A stretch of 64,000 nt of DNA. Source: Fischerella sp. PCC 9431. GTDB taxonomy: Bacteria; Cyanobacteriota; Cyanobacteriia; Cyanobacteriales; Nostocaceae. How positions within the stretch are numbered: the first letter of the stretch is position 1; every line of letters starts with the position of its first letter. Shown here one piece after another: positions 31,139-40,423 of this stretch. The position numbers and the translations under genes are program-made. The DNA is taken from assembly GCF_000447295.1 (NCBI RefSeq), contig NZ_KE650771.1, positions 6,312,295 to 6,376,294 of the forward strand. The letters are read 5' to 3'. Under the pieces are notes generated by a model. It was not told where the DNA came from and did not search any database. It saw nothing but the letters and a program-made list of their open reading frames with translations.

Positions 31139-32218
31139 TTAATCTCCCAAATAAATGCCTAAACCACGAGCAGTTTTGACTAAAGTATCGTCTGGGTTGA
31201 CAGCTCTATACTGAGCGATCGCCTCAGCAATTGGTACACTGATAACTTGACGGTTTTGCCATGTCACCATGTAGTCATATTTTTCTTCGGCAATCAGATC
31301 AACCGCAGCTACACCAAAAGCAGCAGCTACTAGTCGATCTAGTGGTGAAGCTGTTCCACCGCGTTGGATGTGTCCTAAGACTGTGACTCTAGTTTCTGCA
31401 CCAATGCGATCGCTAATTTGATCGGCTAAGTATTGGCCAATACCACCATACCGAGATTGACCTAAACGATTTGTCATTGTGAGAGTTTCACCCTCTTGAG
31501 TACGAACGGCCTCAGAAACAATTATTAAACAATAATTTTTCCCTTTCTCTTGGCGCTGTTTAATTTTGTAGCAAATGTCGTCGATTGTGTAGAGAATTTC
31601 TGGAATTAAAATCACATCTGCTCCCCCAGCAATTCCCGCAGCAATTGCAATGTGTCCTGCATCACGACCCATCACTTCTAAAATCATGACTCGACTGTGA
31701 GAAGCTGCGGTAAAATGTAAGCGATCAAGGGCTTCTGTGGCAATATTAACTGCTGTGTCAAAACCAATAGCGTGTTCGGTAATGCCAATATCATTGTCAA
31801 TCGTTTTGGGAATACCTACTAAATTGATACCACCTTGTTGTGCCAGTCGGCGGAGAATAGCCAAACTACCATCACCGCCAATTCCAATCAAAGCATCTAA
31901 ACCTAGTTGATGGTAGCCTGCAATAATTTCTTGTGAGCGATCGCATACACTACCATCAGCCATCGGAAAAGCAAAAGGATCGCCTTTGTTTGTGGTTCCT
32001 AACATTGTTCCACCAGAAGTTAAAAATGGGTCAACTTGATCAATTTCCAATTTTGTGTATTCTGGTGGACGTGCCATTAATCCCAAAGTTGCTTGACGAA
32101 TTCCTAGTACTTCCCAACCTTTTCCGGAAGCACAATGGACAACAGCTCTGATCACTGCATTCAAACCAGAGCAATCTCCTCCACTAGTAAGAATGCCAAT
32201 ACGCTTAGATTTTTTCAT
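31139..32218 (-). CDS. pfkA: ATP-dependent 6-phosphofructokinase
   Basis: PfkA motifs are GILTSGGDCSGLNAVIRAV, the PEP/PPi-discriminating GTTNKGDPF, GGDGSLAILRRL, the catalytic PKTIDNDI, MGRDAGHIAIAAGIAGGADVILIPE and HIQRGGTASPLDR. The Met at 32218 (MKKSKRIGIL) is preferred to the frame start at 32290, which adds 24 unusual residues. GGDGS favours ATP over pyrophosphate use. It is a housekeeping-type glycolytic gene and probably marks the right edge of the alkaloid cluster. Confidence 0.95.
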   Translation of the reverse strand: MKKSKRIGILTSGGDCSGLNAVIRAVVHCASGKGWEVLGIRQATLGLMARPPEYTKLEIDQVDPFLTSGGTMLGTTNKGDPFAFPMADGSVCDRSQEIIAGYHQLGLDALIGIGGDGSLAILRRLAQQGGINLVGIPKTIDNDIGITEHAIGFDTAVNIATEALDRLHFTAASHSRVMILEVMGRDAGHIAIAAGIAGGADVILIPEILYTIDDICYKIKQRQEKGKNYCLIIVSEAVRTQEGETLTMTNRLGQSRYGGIGQYLADQISDRIGAETRVTVLGHIQRGGTASPLDRLVAAAFGVAAVDLIAEEKYDYMVTWQNRQVISVPIAEAIAQYRAVNPDDTLVKTARGLGIYLGD

Positions 32219-32459
32219 ATGGGTTTCAAAATTTCCAATGCGAAATATATGTATGTTGTAGATTAAACGATTAGCAGTATTTACTAGCAAAAATTCAGAG
32301 TGATTTTATCATAAGTTGATGAGCGCAAGTTGCAGAAGACCAGGATTTCTCAAGGGAGGCGCAAAATTTCTTTTTGTGTATTTATACTTACAAAATAAAT
32401 TAACATTTTATTAACCAGCAGATAGATTCATGATTTTATTTAAAAAGAGGATAATGCTT

Positions 32460-32537
32460 GATTAGAGGTGGTTAGTCAATCTAAACCTAACTATTACTGC
32501 TGCTGTCGTGGATGTGCTGTCCGTGACAGTTTTTTTT
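32460..32537 (+). ncRNA. Candidate small RNA ending in an intrinsic terminator
   Basis: A 9-bp stem (CTGTCGTGG/CCGTGACAG with two G-U pairs, 32503-32529) is followed by eight T. A smaller hairpin (GGTTAG/CTAAACC) sits at ~32470-32487. No plus-strand gene lies upstream that would need this terminator, so a short independent RNA is possible. No known family was recognised; it is not Yfr1-like in its loop. The remaining 32291-32711 gap appears non-coding. Confidence 0.35.
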
Positions 32538-32711
32538 ATTTTAATGCGATCGCCGACGAATATTATCTTTAATGCAACAGTGAGTATAGATTTTTATCTA
32601 AATAGTATAAATAACAAAAAAATACTGACAACTATCTATCTAGTCAAGTTGTCAGCAGTTTAAATACTAACCAATGTTGTCTAATATTACTTGGGTAGCA
32701 CTCACAGTGGA

Positions 32712-32882
32712 TTATGCAGTTGGTGGTAATTTAGCTTCCGGTATTTCAGGTAAATGTCGAATTAGTTCTCTGATAATGTCTGTTAGTGGTCTTCCGGTTT
32801 CTTGGCTATATTTTTCAAGTTTTTCGATTTCGCTCGATGTCAAGTTTACAGTGATTCGCTTGACTGCCCATTTTTTACTCAT
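32712..32882 (-). CDS. Small ribbon-helix-helix (CopG/Arc-like) protein
   Basis: A 56-residue protein on the minus strand begins MSKKWAVKRITVNLTSSE. It has the RHH pattern: a basic beta strand (VKRITVNL), helix one (SSEIEKLEKYSQETG), a turn at GRP, and helix two (LTDIIRELIRHL). Such proteins are antitoxins or autoregulators, but no toxin gene is adjacent and there is plus-strand glucosidase beyond it. An orphan antitoxin or a plasmid-type regulator is possible. The 343-base gap to 33226 shows no other gene. Confidence 0.65.
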   Translation of the reverse strand: MSKKWAVKRITVNLTSSEIEKLEKYSQETGRPLTDIIRELIRHLPEIPEAKLPPTA

Positions 32883-33225
32883 TCTTAGTTTACGATAATG
32901 CTAGTAACCATTTTTATATACTGCAAATAGCTTACTTTTGGGTCAGTTTTGTTACAGTTTGAATTAATCGCGATCGCACTAGAACACCTGACTTTTCCCA
33001 GAGGTAGTTGGCGATGCGCTGTGCGACTTTGGCAAAACAGCAGATTCCGGGATTGGACTTAGACCTCAACCGTGCCGAAACTTTGAAAAAATTAACATGA
33101 ATTTTTCCTGAGTTTATTCTAGATTTTTACTTACCAATCTTTCGATCAAATTTAATCACAACCTCAGCTATACCTTGGATAAAAGCCGGATACTCCAGAT
33201 AGCAAATCTATGAAAGCAGAATTCT

Positions 33226-35937
33226 ATGATGATCAATCTTACACAAGAAGAAATTAGAATACAAGCAGCCTTGGATCATGTAGCTCATTGGCGCAGATGG
33301 GGTCCGTATTTGAGCGATCGCCAATGGGGAACAGTACGCGAAGATTATAGCCACAACGGTACAGCATGGGACTATTTCACTCATGATCAAGCTCGTTCTC
33401 GCGCATACCGTTGGGGTGAAGATGGGATTTTTGGCATTTGTGATAATCATCAACGGCTTTGTTTTGCGATCGCTCTGTGGAATGGTGAAGATGCTATTCT
33501 CAAAGAACGGTTTTTTGGTCTGACTGGTAATGAAGGTAATCACGGTGAGGATGTTAAGGAATATTACTTTTATTTAGACAGTACACCGACTCATTCTTAC
33601 ATGAAAGCTCTGTACAAATATCCACAAGCAGCCTTTCCTTATTCCCAATTAGTTGCAGAAAATCAACGTCGTGACCGTCAAGAACTAGAATTTGAATTAC
33701 TAGACACAGGCGTATTTGATGATGATAAATACTTTGACGTATTTATTGAATATGCCAAAAATCATGCTGAAGATATTCTCATACAAATTAAAGTAATTAA
33801 CCGAGGTGCAGAAACTAAAAAGCTCAATGTATTACCTACTCTCTGGTTTCGCAATACTTGGTCTTGGAATGGCGATAAAACTAAACCTGTTTTGCAAGAG
33901 ATAATTTCAGATGATGATTTTCAAACCATAGCAGCGTTTCATGAAACATTAGGTAAAAGATGGTTGTATTGTCAGCGACCTCATGAAATTCTATTTACAG
34001 AAAATGAAACGAATCGAGAGCGATTGTTTGGCTCTTTGAATCAATCACCCTATGTCAAAGATGGAATTAATGATTATATTGTCAATGGTCAAAAATCAGC
34101 AGTAAATCCTGACCAGATTGGTACAAAAGCATCTGCTAATTATGTATTAACAATTGGTGCTGGCGAAACACAGGTTATCAAATTGCGACTTTGTGATTTA
34201 CCTAATTTAGTGGAACCATTTGGTCAAAATTTTGATGTGATTTTCACTCAACGCCAGAGAGAAGCAGATGAATTTTATCAGCGCATTACTCCATTTAACT
34301 TAAATACAGACATGCTTCAGGTGCAGCGACAAGCATTTGCAGGGATGCTGTGGAGTAAGCAATTTTATCATTACATTGTTGAAGATTGGCTCAAAGGAGA
34401 TACCCAGACACCAACCCCACCCCCAGAACGGCAAAATGGTAGAAATAAAGAATGGTTTCATCTTTATAATGAAGATATTCTCTCTATGCCTGATAAATGG
34501 GAATATCCCTGGTTTGCTGCTTGGGACTTAGCATTTCATACCATTCCTTTGGCAATGATTGACCCGGATTTTGCTAAATACCAATTAGATGTATTAACAA
34601 GAGAATGGTATATGCACCCGAACGGGCAAATTCCTGCCTATGAATGGGCTTTTGGTGATGTGAATCCCCCGGTTCACGCTTGGGCAACTTGGCGGATTTA
34701 TAAGATTGAGCAAAAAATGTATGGTAGAGCAGATACACAGTTTTTAGAAAGAGTATTTCAAAAGCTAATGCTCAATTTTACCTGGTGGGTAAATCGGAAA
34801 GATGCTGAGGGAAATAACGTTTTTCAAGGGGGATTTTTAGGATTAGATAATATTGGCGTATTTGACAGAAGTGCAGCTTTACCGACAGGTGGACATATTG
34901 ACCAATCTGACGGTACAAGTTGGATGGGAATGTATTGTTTAAATATGTTAGCCATCGCTTTAGAATTAGCTAAGACTAATCCTGTTTATGAAGATATCGC
35001 CACTAAATTCTTTGAGCATTTTTTATATATTGCTGATGCGATGAATAAAATTGGCAAAATTGAAGCTAGTTTATGGAATGAAACAGACGGTTTTTACTAC
35101 GATGTGTTGCATTTATCAGAACGGCAAATTACCTTAAAAGTGCGGTCAATGGTGGGATTAATTCCTTTATTTGCGATTGAAAGCATTGAACCAGAGACAT
35201 TAAAAATACTTCCTGGATTTAAAAAACGACTGGAATGGTTTATCAAAAACCGCCCAGATTTGCGACAGAATGTAGCTTGTATGGAAACAAAAGGAGTTGG
35301 TGCAAGGAGGTTGCTGGCAATAGTTTCACGGGATAAGTTAAGAAGTATTCTGCAAAAAATGCTCGATGAAAGTGAGTTTTTTAGTCCTTACGGTATTCGC
35401 GCCGTTTCAAAATTTCATGCTGAACATCCCTATATTTTTGATGTCAACGGTTCTCAATTTCGTGTAGATTATGAGCCTGCTGAATCTAGTAGTGGTTTAT
35501 TTGGTGGTAATTCTAATTGGCGGGGACCTATTTGGTTTCCGGTGAATTTTCTGCTAATTGAATCTCTACAAAAGTTTCATTACTACTTGGGGGATGATTT
35601 CCAAGTGGAATGTCCTACGGGTTCTGGTCAAATGATGAATCTTTGGGAAGTAGCATCAGAATTATCTCAAAGGTTAACGAGAATTTTCTTGAAAGATTCC
35701 TCTGGTAAACGTCCTGTTTATGGCGGTATGCAGAAGTTTCAAAATGATCCACATTGGCAAGATTTAATTCTATTCAATGAATATTTTCATGGTGATAATG
35801 GAGCGGGTATTGGTGCAAGTCATCAAACAGGATGGACAGGTTTGGTAGCTAAATTAATCCAGCAATATGGTGAGTATGAAATACAGCATCAACAGCCGGA
35901 TATTGAACAGAATCAAGAGGTGAACGCTATAACGTGA
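33226..35937 (+). CDS. Glycoside hydrolase family 63-like glucosidase
   Basis: The 903-residue protein lacks a signal peptide and begins with a sandwich domain ([43 protein letters not shown]). A C-terminal (alpha/alpha)6 barrel follows, with [38 protein letters not shown], and [15 protein letters not shown] near the end. This matches bacterial GH63/MGH1-like enzymes acting on alpha-glucosides such as glucosylglycerate-type solutes. It is not linked by context to either alkaloid locus and is likely a housekeeping compatible-solute or glycogen-related hydrolase. Start at MMINLTQEE; the second Met is equally plausible. Confidence 0.85.
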   Translation: MMINLTQEEIRIQAALDHVAHWRRWGPYLSDRQWGTVREDYSHNGTAWDYFTHDQARSRAYRWGEDGIFGICDNHQRLCFAIALWNGEDAILKERFFGLTGNEGNHGEDVKEYYFYLDSTPTHSYMKALYKYPQAAFPYSQLVAENQRRDRQELEFELLDTGVFDDDKYFDVFIEYAKNHAEDILIQIKVINRGAETKKLNVLPTLWFRNTWSWNGDKTKPVLQEIISDDDFQTIAAFHETLGKRWLYCQRPHEILFTENETNRERLFGSLNQSPYVKDGINDYIVNGQKSAVNPDQIGTKASANYVLTIGAGETQVIKLRLCDLPNLVEPFGQNFDVIFTQRQREADEFYQRITPFNLNTDMLQVQRQAFAGMLWSKQFYHYIVEDWLKGDTQTPTPPPERQNGRNKEWFHLYNEDILSMPDKWEYPWFAAWDLAFHTIPLAMIDPDFAKYQLDVLTREWYMHPNGQIPAYEWAFGDVNPPVHAWATWRIYKIEQKMYGRADTQFLERVFQKLMLNFTWWVNRKDAEGNNVFQGGFLGLDNIGVFDRSAALPTGGHIDQSDGTSWMGMYCLNMLAIALELAKTNPVYEDIATKFFEHFLYIADAMNKIGKIEASLWNETDGFYYDVLHLSERQITLKVRSMVGLIPLFAIESIEPETLKILPGFKKRLEWFIKNRPDLRQNVACMETKGVGARRLLAIVSRDKLRSILQKMLDESEFFSPYGIRAVSKFHAEHPYIFDVNGSQFRVDYEPAESSSGLFGGNSNWRGPIWFPVNFLLIESLQKFHYYLGDDFQVECPTGSGQMMNLWEVASELSQRLTRIFLKDSSGKRPVYGGMQKFQNDPHWQDLILFNEYFHGDNGAGIGASHQTGWTGLVAKLIQQYGEYEIQHQQPDIEQNQEVNAIT

Positions 35938-35976
35938 AATAAGGCAAAAAGCATAATTAGTTAATTATGATAATGA

Positions 35977-36014
35977 GTTGGGTTGAGCAATAGCAAAACC
36001 CAACAAATTTTTTA
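35977..36014 (+). terminator. Intrinsic terminator of the glucosidase gene
   Basis: GTTGGGTT and AACCCAAC form an 8-bp stem followed shortly by six T, 40 bases after the stop codon. Confidence 0.7.
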
Positions 36015-36092
36015 TTAACATAGTTATCAGGTTCCCAGAAGCCTCTGTTTAAGGTGTAGGGAGGTATTTTACTGTCAGCAAGCGTCGCGCTG

Positions 36093-37721
36093 CTAAACAG
36101 CGTCTAAAAGGTTTTCGTTAAGATACTCTGATTGCTCTTGAGATTTCATAACATAGGTCAAATACTCATACTGAGATGGCAATGTAGAATTTAACAACTC
36201 GGTCTTCTCCTTAATTGAACGAAATTGTGCTGTAGCCTTGTGATCGTCCATATATTCCATAATAGGTAAACTGTTTTCAGGTACATGATTAAGACCAAGC
36301 ATCATTACGGAATATGAGTAAGTCTCAAAGCCATGAAAATAGGGATTGATATTCTTTTTATTAGGTAATCTCTTTTTCCACAACTTAAATCTTTGAGATA
36401 GTTCGTCCGGAAGCTGAATATCGTGCTTGGTTGCTTTCCAGAAGGGTGTATCGGTTCTATCGCTAGCATGGTAGTGGAGAATCAAAAAGTCTCGAACACC
36501 ATCTATACACTTAGCGATCGCCTGATTATAGCTCTTGATCAACTCCTCATTCAATGAATTGCTTGGAAAATGACTGACTAATTCTTCAATTCCATGTTGA
36601 ATAAAGAAAATACCAGTAGACTCTAAGGGTTCGACAAATCCACTAGAAAGACCAATCGCTACACAGTTTTTCACCCATGAGTTTCTGTTGCGTCCAATCC
36701 TCATTTTGATATGTGATGCTTGCTGATGCTGACAAACTGGTCCTAGATGCTGTCTAAATTCCTGTTCGGCATCTTCTTTAGAGATAAAAGCACTGGAATA
36801 GACATAGCCTGCACCATTTCTACCATATAAAGGTATTTCCCATACCCAACCAGACGAAAGTGCTGTTGCTTTAGTGTAAGGGTTAATCCCATCTTTTTTA
36901 ATATTGGTTGGTACTTGCATAGCGATGGCGCTGTCGCACAACAGCGACTCGGAAAAAGAAATAAATGGCTCACTAAGGGCTTTATTGATGAGTAGACCAC
37001 GAAAACCTGTACAGTCTACGAATAAGTCTCCAGTAATGCTACGGTTTCCTTTTGTGTGAACACAATCTATACTGCCTTCTGTTGTTAATTTCACATCTAT
37101 AACGTCATCAACAATCTGCTTTACACCTCTTTGCATGGCATAATCTTTTAAAAACTTAGCAATCAGATTTGCGTCAAAATGATATGCGTAAGGGTACTGT
37201 CCTTCTGCATCAGCAAGTGTGATCAATCTTTTCTCAGAAAAATGCTCATCAGAAAATAATTGTTTTACCCTACTATCAAAAACTTCACCATTGAGATATC
37301 GAGGGGATCTCTGCGAATCGCACAGCGTTGGTGCAGCAAAGCAAGAGTAATCGAATGGTTCACTATGTTTTTTAAGTTTCATCCACCATTCAGAAATACT
37401 AAACCCATCTACAATGTCTAATCTTTCAAAAGGATGAAAGAAATGCTTTTTGTTTGTATTCCAATTAACAAACTTTATTGCCATCTTATATGTAGCATTG
37501 CACTTTGGCATCCATTCATGTTCTTGCAAACCAAGAAAATCGAAAAACGATTTTATACTACTAAAAGTAGCCTCACCAACTCCAATTTTTGTAATATTAG
37601 ATGACTCGATTAGAGTAATAGAAACATTTTTCTGTAAGGCTTTGCTTAAATATGATGCAGTCATCCAACCAGCAGTACCGCCACCAACGATTACGACATT
37701 TGTTGTGTTTTGTGTCAACAT
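36093..37721 (-). CDS. Flavin-dependent tryptophan-type halogenase
   Basis: The 542-residue protein matches PrnA/RebH in length and plan. Its FAD motif is GGGTAGW (13-19), the catalytic Lys is at position 79 (NATYKMAIKFVNW), the halogenase motif WVWEIP is at 292-297, and SSGFVEPLESTG at 359-370 carries the Glu/Ser-Thr of the chloride site. Known enzymes use FADH2, O2 and chloride to chlorinate Trp. The region corresponding to the Trp-binding FWxNGxYYC stretch is altered (FETYSYSVMML), so regiochemistry or even the substrate may differ. No flavin reductase is adjacent. It is the last gene of a minus-strand run with methyltransferase, exporter, SDR and IDO genes. Confidence 0.93.
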   Translation of the reverse strand: MLTQNTTNVVIVGGGTAGWMTASYLSKALQKNVSITLIESSNITKIGVGEATFSSIKSFFDFLGLQEHEWMPKCNATYKMAIKFVNWNTNKKHFFHPFERLDIVDGFSISEWWMKLKKHSEPFDYSCFAAPTLCDSQRSPRYLNGEVFDSRVKQLFSDEHFSEKRLITLADAEGQYPYAYHFDANLIAKFLKDYAMQRGVKQIVDDVIDVKLTTEGSIDCVHTKGNRSITGDLFVDCTGFRGLLINKALSEPFISFSESLLCDSAIAMQVPTNIKKDGINPYTKATALSSGWVWEIPLYGRNGAGYVYSSAFISKEDAEQEFRQHLGPVCQHQQASHIKMRIGRNRNSWVKNCVAIGLSSGFVEPLESTGIFFIQHGIEELVSHFPSNSLNEELIKSYNQAIAKCIDGVRDFLILHYHASDRTDTPFWKATKHDIQLPDELSQRFKLWKKRLPNKKNINPYFHGFETYSYSVMMLGLNHVPENSLPIMEYMDDHKATAQFRSIKEKTELLNSTLPSQYEYLTYVMKSQEQSEYLNENLLDAV

Positions 37722-37797
37722 GATTTAGTTTTTACCTCAAAAAATACTGATGATATTTAATCTTCTAACCCTCAACTTCTACATCGCACTGCTACTT

Positions 37798-38637
37798 TTA
37801 CCCCTGTTTAGGAATAACCATCGTCGCCGCAGGCATAGGTACTAGTTTACATCCGTCTTGTTCAATCACTTTGGATACTAATATCTGTAAAATTTCTTGG
37901 CGTTGTTCAGGTGAAAGTTGACTTGAGTCAGCCTGACAGAAGAAATCCATCAGTACTTTTCCTGCCGGGGAATTTTCTTCAAAACAAAGTTTAACATCGA
38001 TATATTCTGGATAACTTTCTAATGTATACGACAACCCAAGCCCTTCAACTATCGCCTGCATTTCTTGCATTTGCAGCATTTCTGTAAAGCCTTGTCCTGT
38101 GAGAGCAGTATGCTTGAAGATGGTGTCAAATATCACCGCGTCGATAGTATCAAGAGTGATGATCAAAAAGCCATCATTTTTAAGCATCTCCATTGCCTGT
38201 TGCACAAGCCACTTCTCTTGACCAGGCATGTGATACATCGAATGGGTATAATGAACGATATCGAACTTTTCATCTGTCTGAAACTCGTCAATTTTTTCCG
38301 AGTAAACCTTCAAGTTAACATCAGCAAACTCTGTTGCATTAATTTTTTGCTCATAGCGCTGCCGATGTAGATGATTTGGCTCAACAGCCACGTAACGAAG
38401 TGTTAATTCTTTTGGTAGTTGCTGCTTGAGAGTACGTATTACTTGTACATCAAAATCACCTGGTCCAGCCCCTACACTTAATACCGCTACTTGTGGGGGC
38501 TGCGGTTTTAGGTATTGTTGCATGAAATCGAGGGCTACTTGACGATTTACCTGCCAGTTTTCCAGGAAAACTTGGTAGCCTGCATCATAGATTTCATACA
38601 TCTTGATTTCGAGTTCTGTAGGGTAAGTCGCAACCAT
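37798..38637 (-). CDS. HNMT-like SAM-dependent methyltransferase
   Basis: The protein has motif I LSVGAGPGDFDVQV, an acidic VAVEPNH, FDIVHYTHSMYHM and a KNDGFLIITLDT strand, the order of histamine-N-methyltransferase-like enzymes. Many of these methylate amines of small metabolites. The start at 38637 (MVATYPTELE) has AGGA just upstream; the longer frame uses TTG at 38706 and overlaps the SMR gene. It lies between the halogenase and the exporter and probably methylates the product or an intermediate of this locus. Confidence 0.85.
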   Translation of the reverse strand: MVATYPTELEIKMYEIYDAGYQVFLENWQVNRQVALDFMQQYLKPQPPQVAVLSVGAGPGDFDVQVIRTLKQQLPKELTLRYVAVEPNHLHRQRYEQKINATEFADVNLKVYSEKIDEFQTDEKFDIVHYTHSMYHMPGQEKWLVQQAMEMLKNDGFLIITLDTIDAVIFDTIFKHTALTGQGFTEMLQMQEMQAIVEGLGLSYTLESYPEYIDVKLCFEENSPAGKVLMDFFCQADSSQLSPEQRQEILQILVSKVIEQDGCKLVPMPAATMVIPKQG

Positions 38638-38695
38638 TTTCCTAATACTTCTATTGATAATGAGGTGATGTCCAAAGATTCTCAGCGTTAATTTT

Positions 38696-39013
38696 CTAAG
38701 ATTCAATTAGATTTAATCCAATTACTCCCACAAAAATTAAGCCAATAAATAAAGCTTTCGCTGGTCTGAAATTTTCCTGAAAGATAATTGAACCCAATAA
38801 GGATGTCCCAACAATTCCGATTCCAGACCAGATAGCATACCCAATACTAACTTCAATATGTTTCAGAGAAAATCCAAAGAAGCTAAATGCTAAAGGATAG
38901 CCGACAACTGCACCCATTAAATAAATGGGTTGTGAAAAGACATTTGCTAACTTGAGAGAAGTTGTTCCAAATATTTCACAAGCAATTGCCAGAAATAGAA
39001 AAAACCAAGCCAT
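38696..39013 (-). CDS. Small multidrug resistance (SMR/EmrE-type) transporter
   Basis: The 105-residue protein has four membrane helices. The conserved proton/substrate Glu is in ACEIFGTTSLKLA (residue ~13), helix 2 has LMGAVVGYPLAFSFFGF, helix 3 IEVSIGYAIWSGIGIVGTSLLG, and helix 4 ends GLIFVGVIGLNL. EmrE-like SMR dimers export lipophilic cations. In this context export of, or self-protection from, a methylated amine product is a sensible inference. Confidence 0.93.
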   Translation of the reverse strand: MAWFFLFLAIACEIFGTTSLKLANVFSQPIYLMGAVVGYPLAFSFFGFSLKHIEVSIGYAIWSGIGIVGTSLLGSIIFQENFRPAKALFIGLIFVGVIGLNLIES

Positions 39014-39060
39014 TAATTTAATTCCTAATTCATGATTAAGAACTTAACACCAATAAAGGA

Positions 39061-39471
39061 CTAACTCTGCAATTGTTTTTTTAATGTTTCTGGATTCCAA
39101 TATGCTAATAGAGTTTGGATTTTGCCTGAATCATTAATATGGAAAACATCAATCCCCTCACATTGAAACTGACGACCAGTCTTGGTAACACCAGTCGCAG
39201 CCCATTTAACTGCTGCTTGATTCTCAACTACAAACATACTTTCTTTAGTGACTTCGACATTTTGAAATTGACCAAACATGTTTTGAAAAAACTGAGTTAA
39301 TGCAGCATGTCCTTGAATTGATGGAGTACCAACAGGATCGTAGCTCTGACCATCTTGAGCAAATGTTGCTACCCATGCATCTAAATCAAGAGCATGAATT
39401 GCCGCGTAATGGTCTTCTATAGTTTTTTGAGTTACTTCTGGTAAAATTGGCATGATGTTTTGATTTGACAT
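39061..39471 (-). CDS. SnoaL/NTF2-like small protein
   Basis: The 136-residue protein has the cone-shaped NTF2-like pattern: an N-terminal helix EDHYAAIHALDLDAWVATFAQDG region, SYDPVGTPSIQGHAALTQFF, and beta strands including AVKWAATGVTKTGRQF and GIDVFHINDSGKI. Such folds serve as isomerases, cyclases or binding proteins. It carries no diagnostic catalytic dyad that can be assigned. Placement between SDR and SMR genes suggests a pathway role. Confidence 0.85.
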   Translation of the reverse strand: MSNQNIMPILPEVTQKTIEDHYAAIHALDLDAWVATFAQDGQSYDPVGTPSIQGHAALTQFFQNMFGQFQNVEVTKESMFVVENQAAVKWAATGVTKTGRQFQCEGIDVFHINDSGKIQTLLAYWNPETLKKQLQS

Positions 39472-39564
39472 AGTATCAACTACTATTTTTCAATTTGTTT
39501 TCAGTGAATTTGTGAAGTTAGGCGTACGGATGCTGAGGTTCTGATATCAACTCATGAGAAGTTG

Positions 39565-40323
39565 TCACTGCACCGTGAATCCACCATCAACTGTCAACGA
39601 CTGTCCGATGGTAAATCCTGCACCTTCTGAGCAAAGCCACAGGACTGCACTTGCAATTTCTTCAGGTGTTCCTGCACGCCCAATCGGATGCATTGCCATG
39701 ATCTGTTCTTTCATCTGCGGATCTTTCCCAAGAGAACGCTCAAACAAATCGGTGATCACCGTTCCGGGGCTAATCGCATTAATGCGAATCCCCGATTTGG
39801 CATATTCGATCGCAGCTGCTTTTGTTAACCCTAAAACTGCATGTTTGCTCGCTATATAAATCGGGATGCCTGGAAATCCGATTAAACCACCGATTGATGC
39901 AGTGTTGACAATTGCACCCCCACCTGTTTTCAACATCTGGGGAATTTCGTATTTCATTGCCAGCCACACGCCTTTGAGATTGATATTGATTAGTTGATCA
40001 AATGTTTCTTCGGTTTGTTCGGGTAGTGGCGTGGGAATTTGATCGATACCTGCATTATTGAATCCGTAATCAAGCCGACCATAGATTTCAATGGTTTTTT
40101 CAACCATTGTTTTGACATCAGCTTCTTGAGAGACATCAGTTTTAACGAAAAAAGCCTCACCTCCGACATTGCGAATTAGTTCGACAGTTTCTTGACTCTC
40201 CTGAATACGGCGGCTGGCGACAACAACTTTAGCTCCTTGTTTAGCAAATGCGATCGCAGTTGCCCGCCCGATACCTGAACTACCACCTGTAATGATCGCA
40301 ACTTTTCTGGCAAACATTGTCAT
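39565..40323 (-). CDS. Short-chain dehydrogenase/reductase
   Basis: This classical SDR has the cofactor motif TGGSSGIG, NNAGI, the Ser of NTASIGG and the catalytic YIASK. An Arg-Arg pair after the second strand (VVASRRIQ) hints at NADPH use. The start MTMFARKV at 40323 is preferred over the frame start at 40362. It ends SLTVDGGFTVQ, usual for the family. It could reduce or oxidise a ketone or alcohol of the locus's product; the substrate is unknown. Confidence 0.93.
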   Translation of the reverse strand: MTMFARKVAIITGGSSGIGRATAIAFAKQGAKVVVASRRIQESQETVELIRNVGGEAFFVKTDVSQEADVKTMVEKTIEIYGRLDYGFNNAGIDQIPTPLPEQTEETFDQLININLKGVWLAMKYEIPQMLKTGGGAIVNTASIGGLIGFPGIPIYIASKHAVLGLTKAAAIEYAKSGIRINAISPGTVITDLFERSLGKDPQMKEQIMAMHPIGRAGTPEEIASAVLWLCSEGAGFTIGQSLTVDGGFTVQ

Positions 40324-40423
40324 GATAAATCTCTTGCGCTCAATGAAAATCTTTAGTCCCAACTTCCTTGGCTTAATAATGCGTCTTAAGTTCGGTTTAG
40401 CTAGAAAAATGACGATAGAGCAA

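Noticed and set aside
38638-38706. Longer N-terminus for the HNMT-like methyltransferase
   Set aside because: It would start at TTG and overlap the SMR gene; the ATG at 38637 has AGGA directly upstream.
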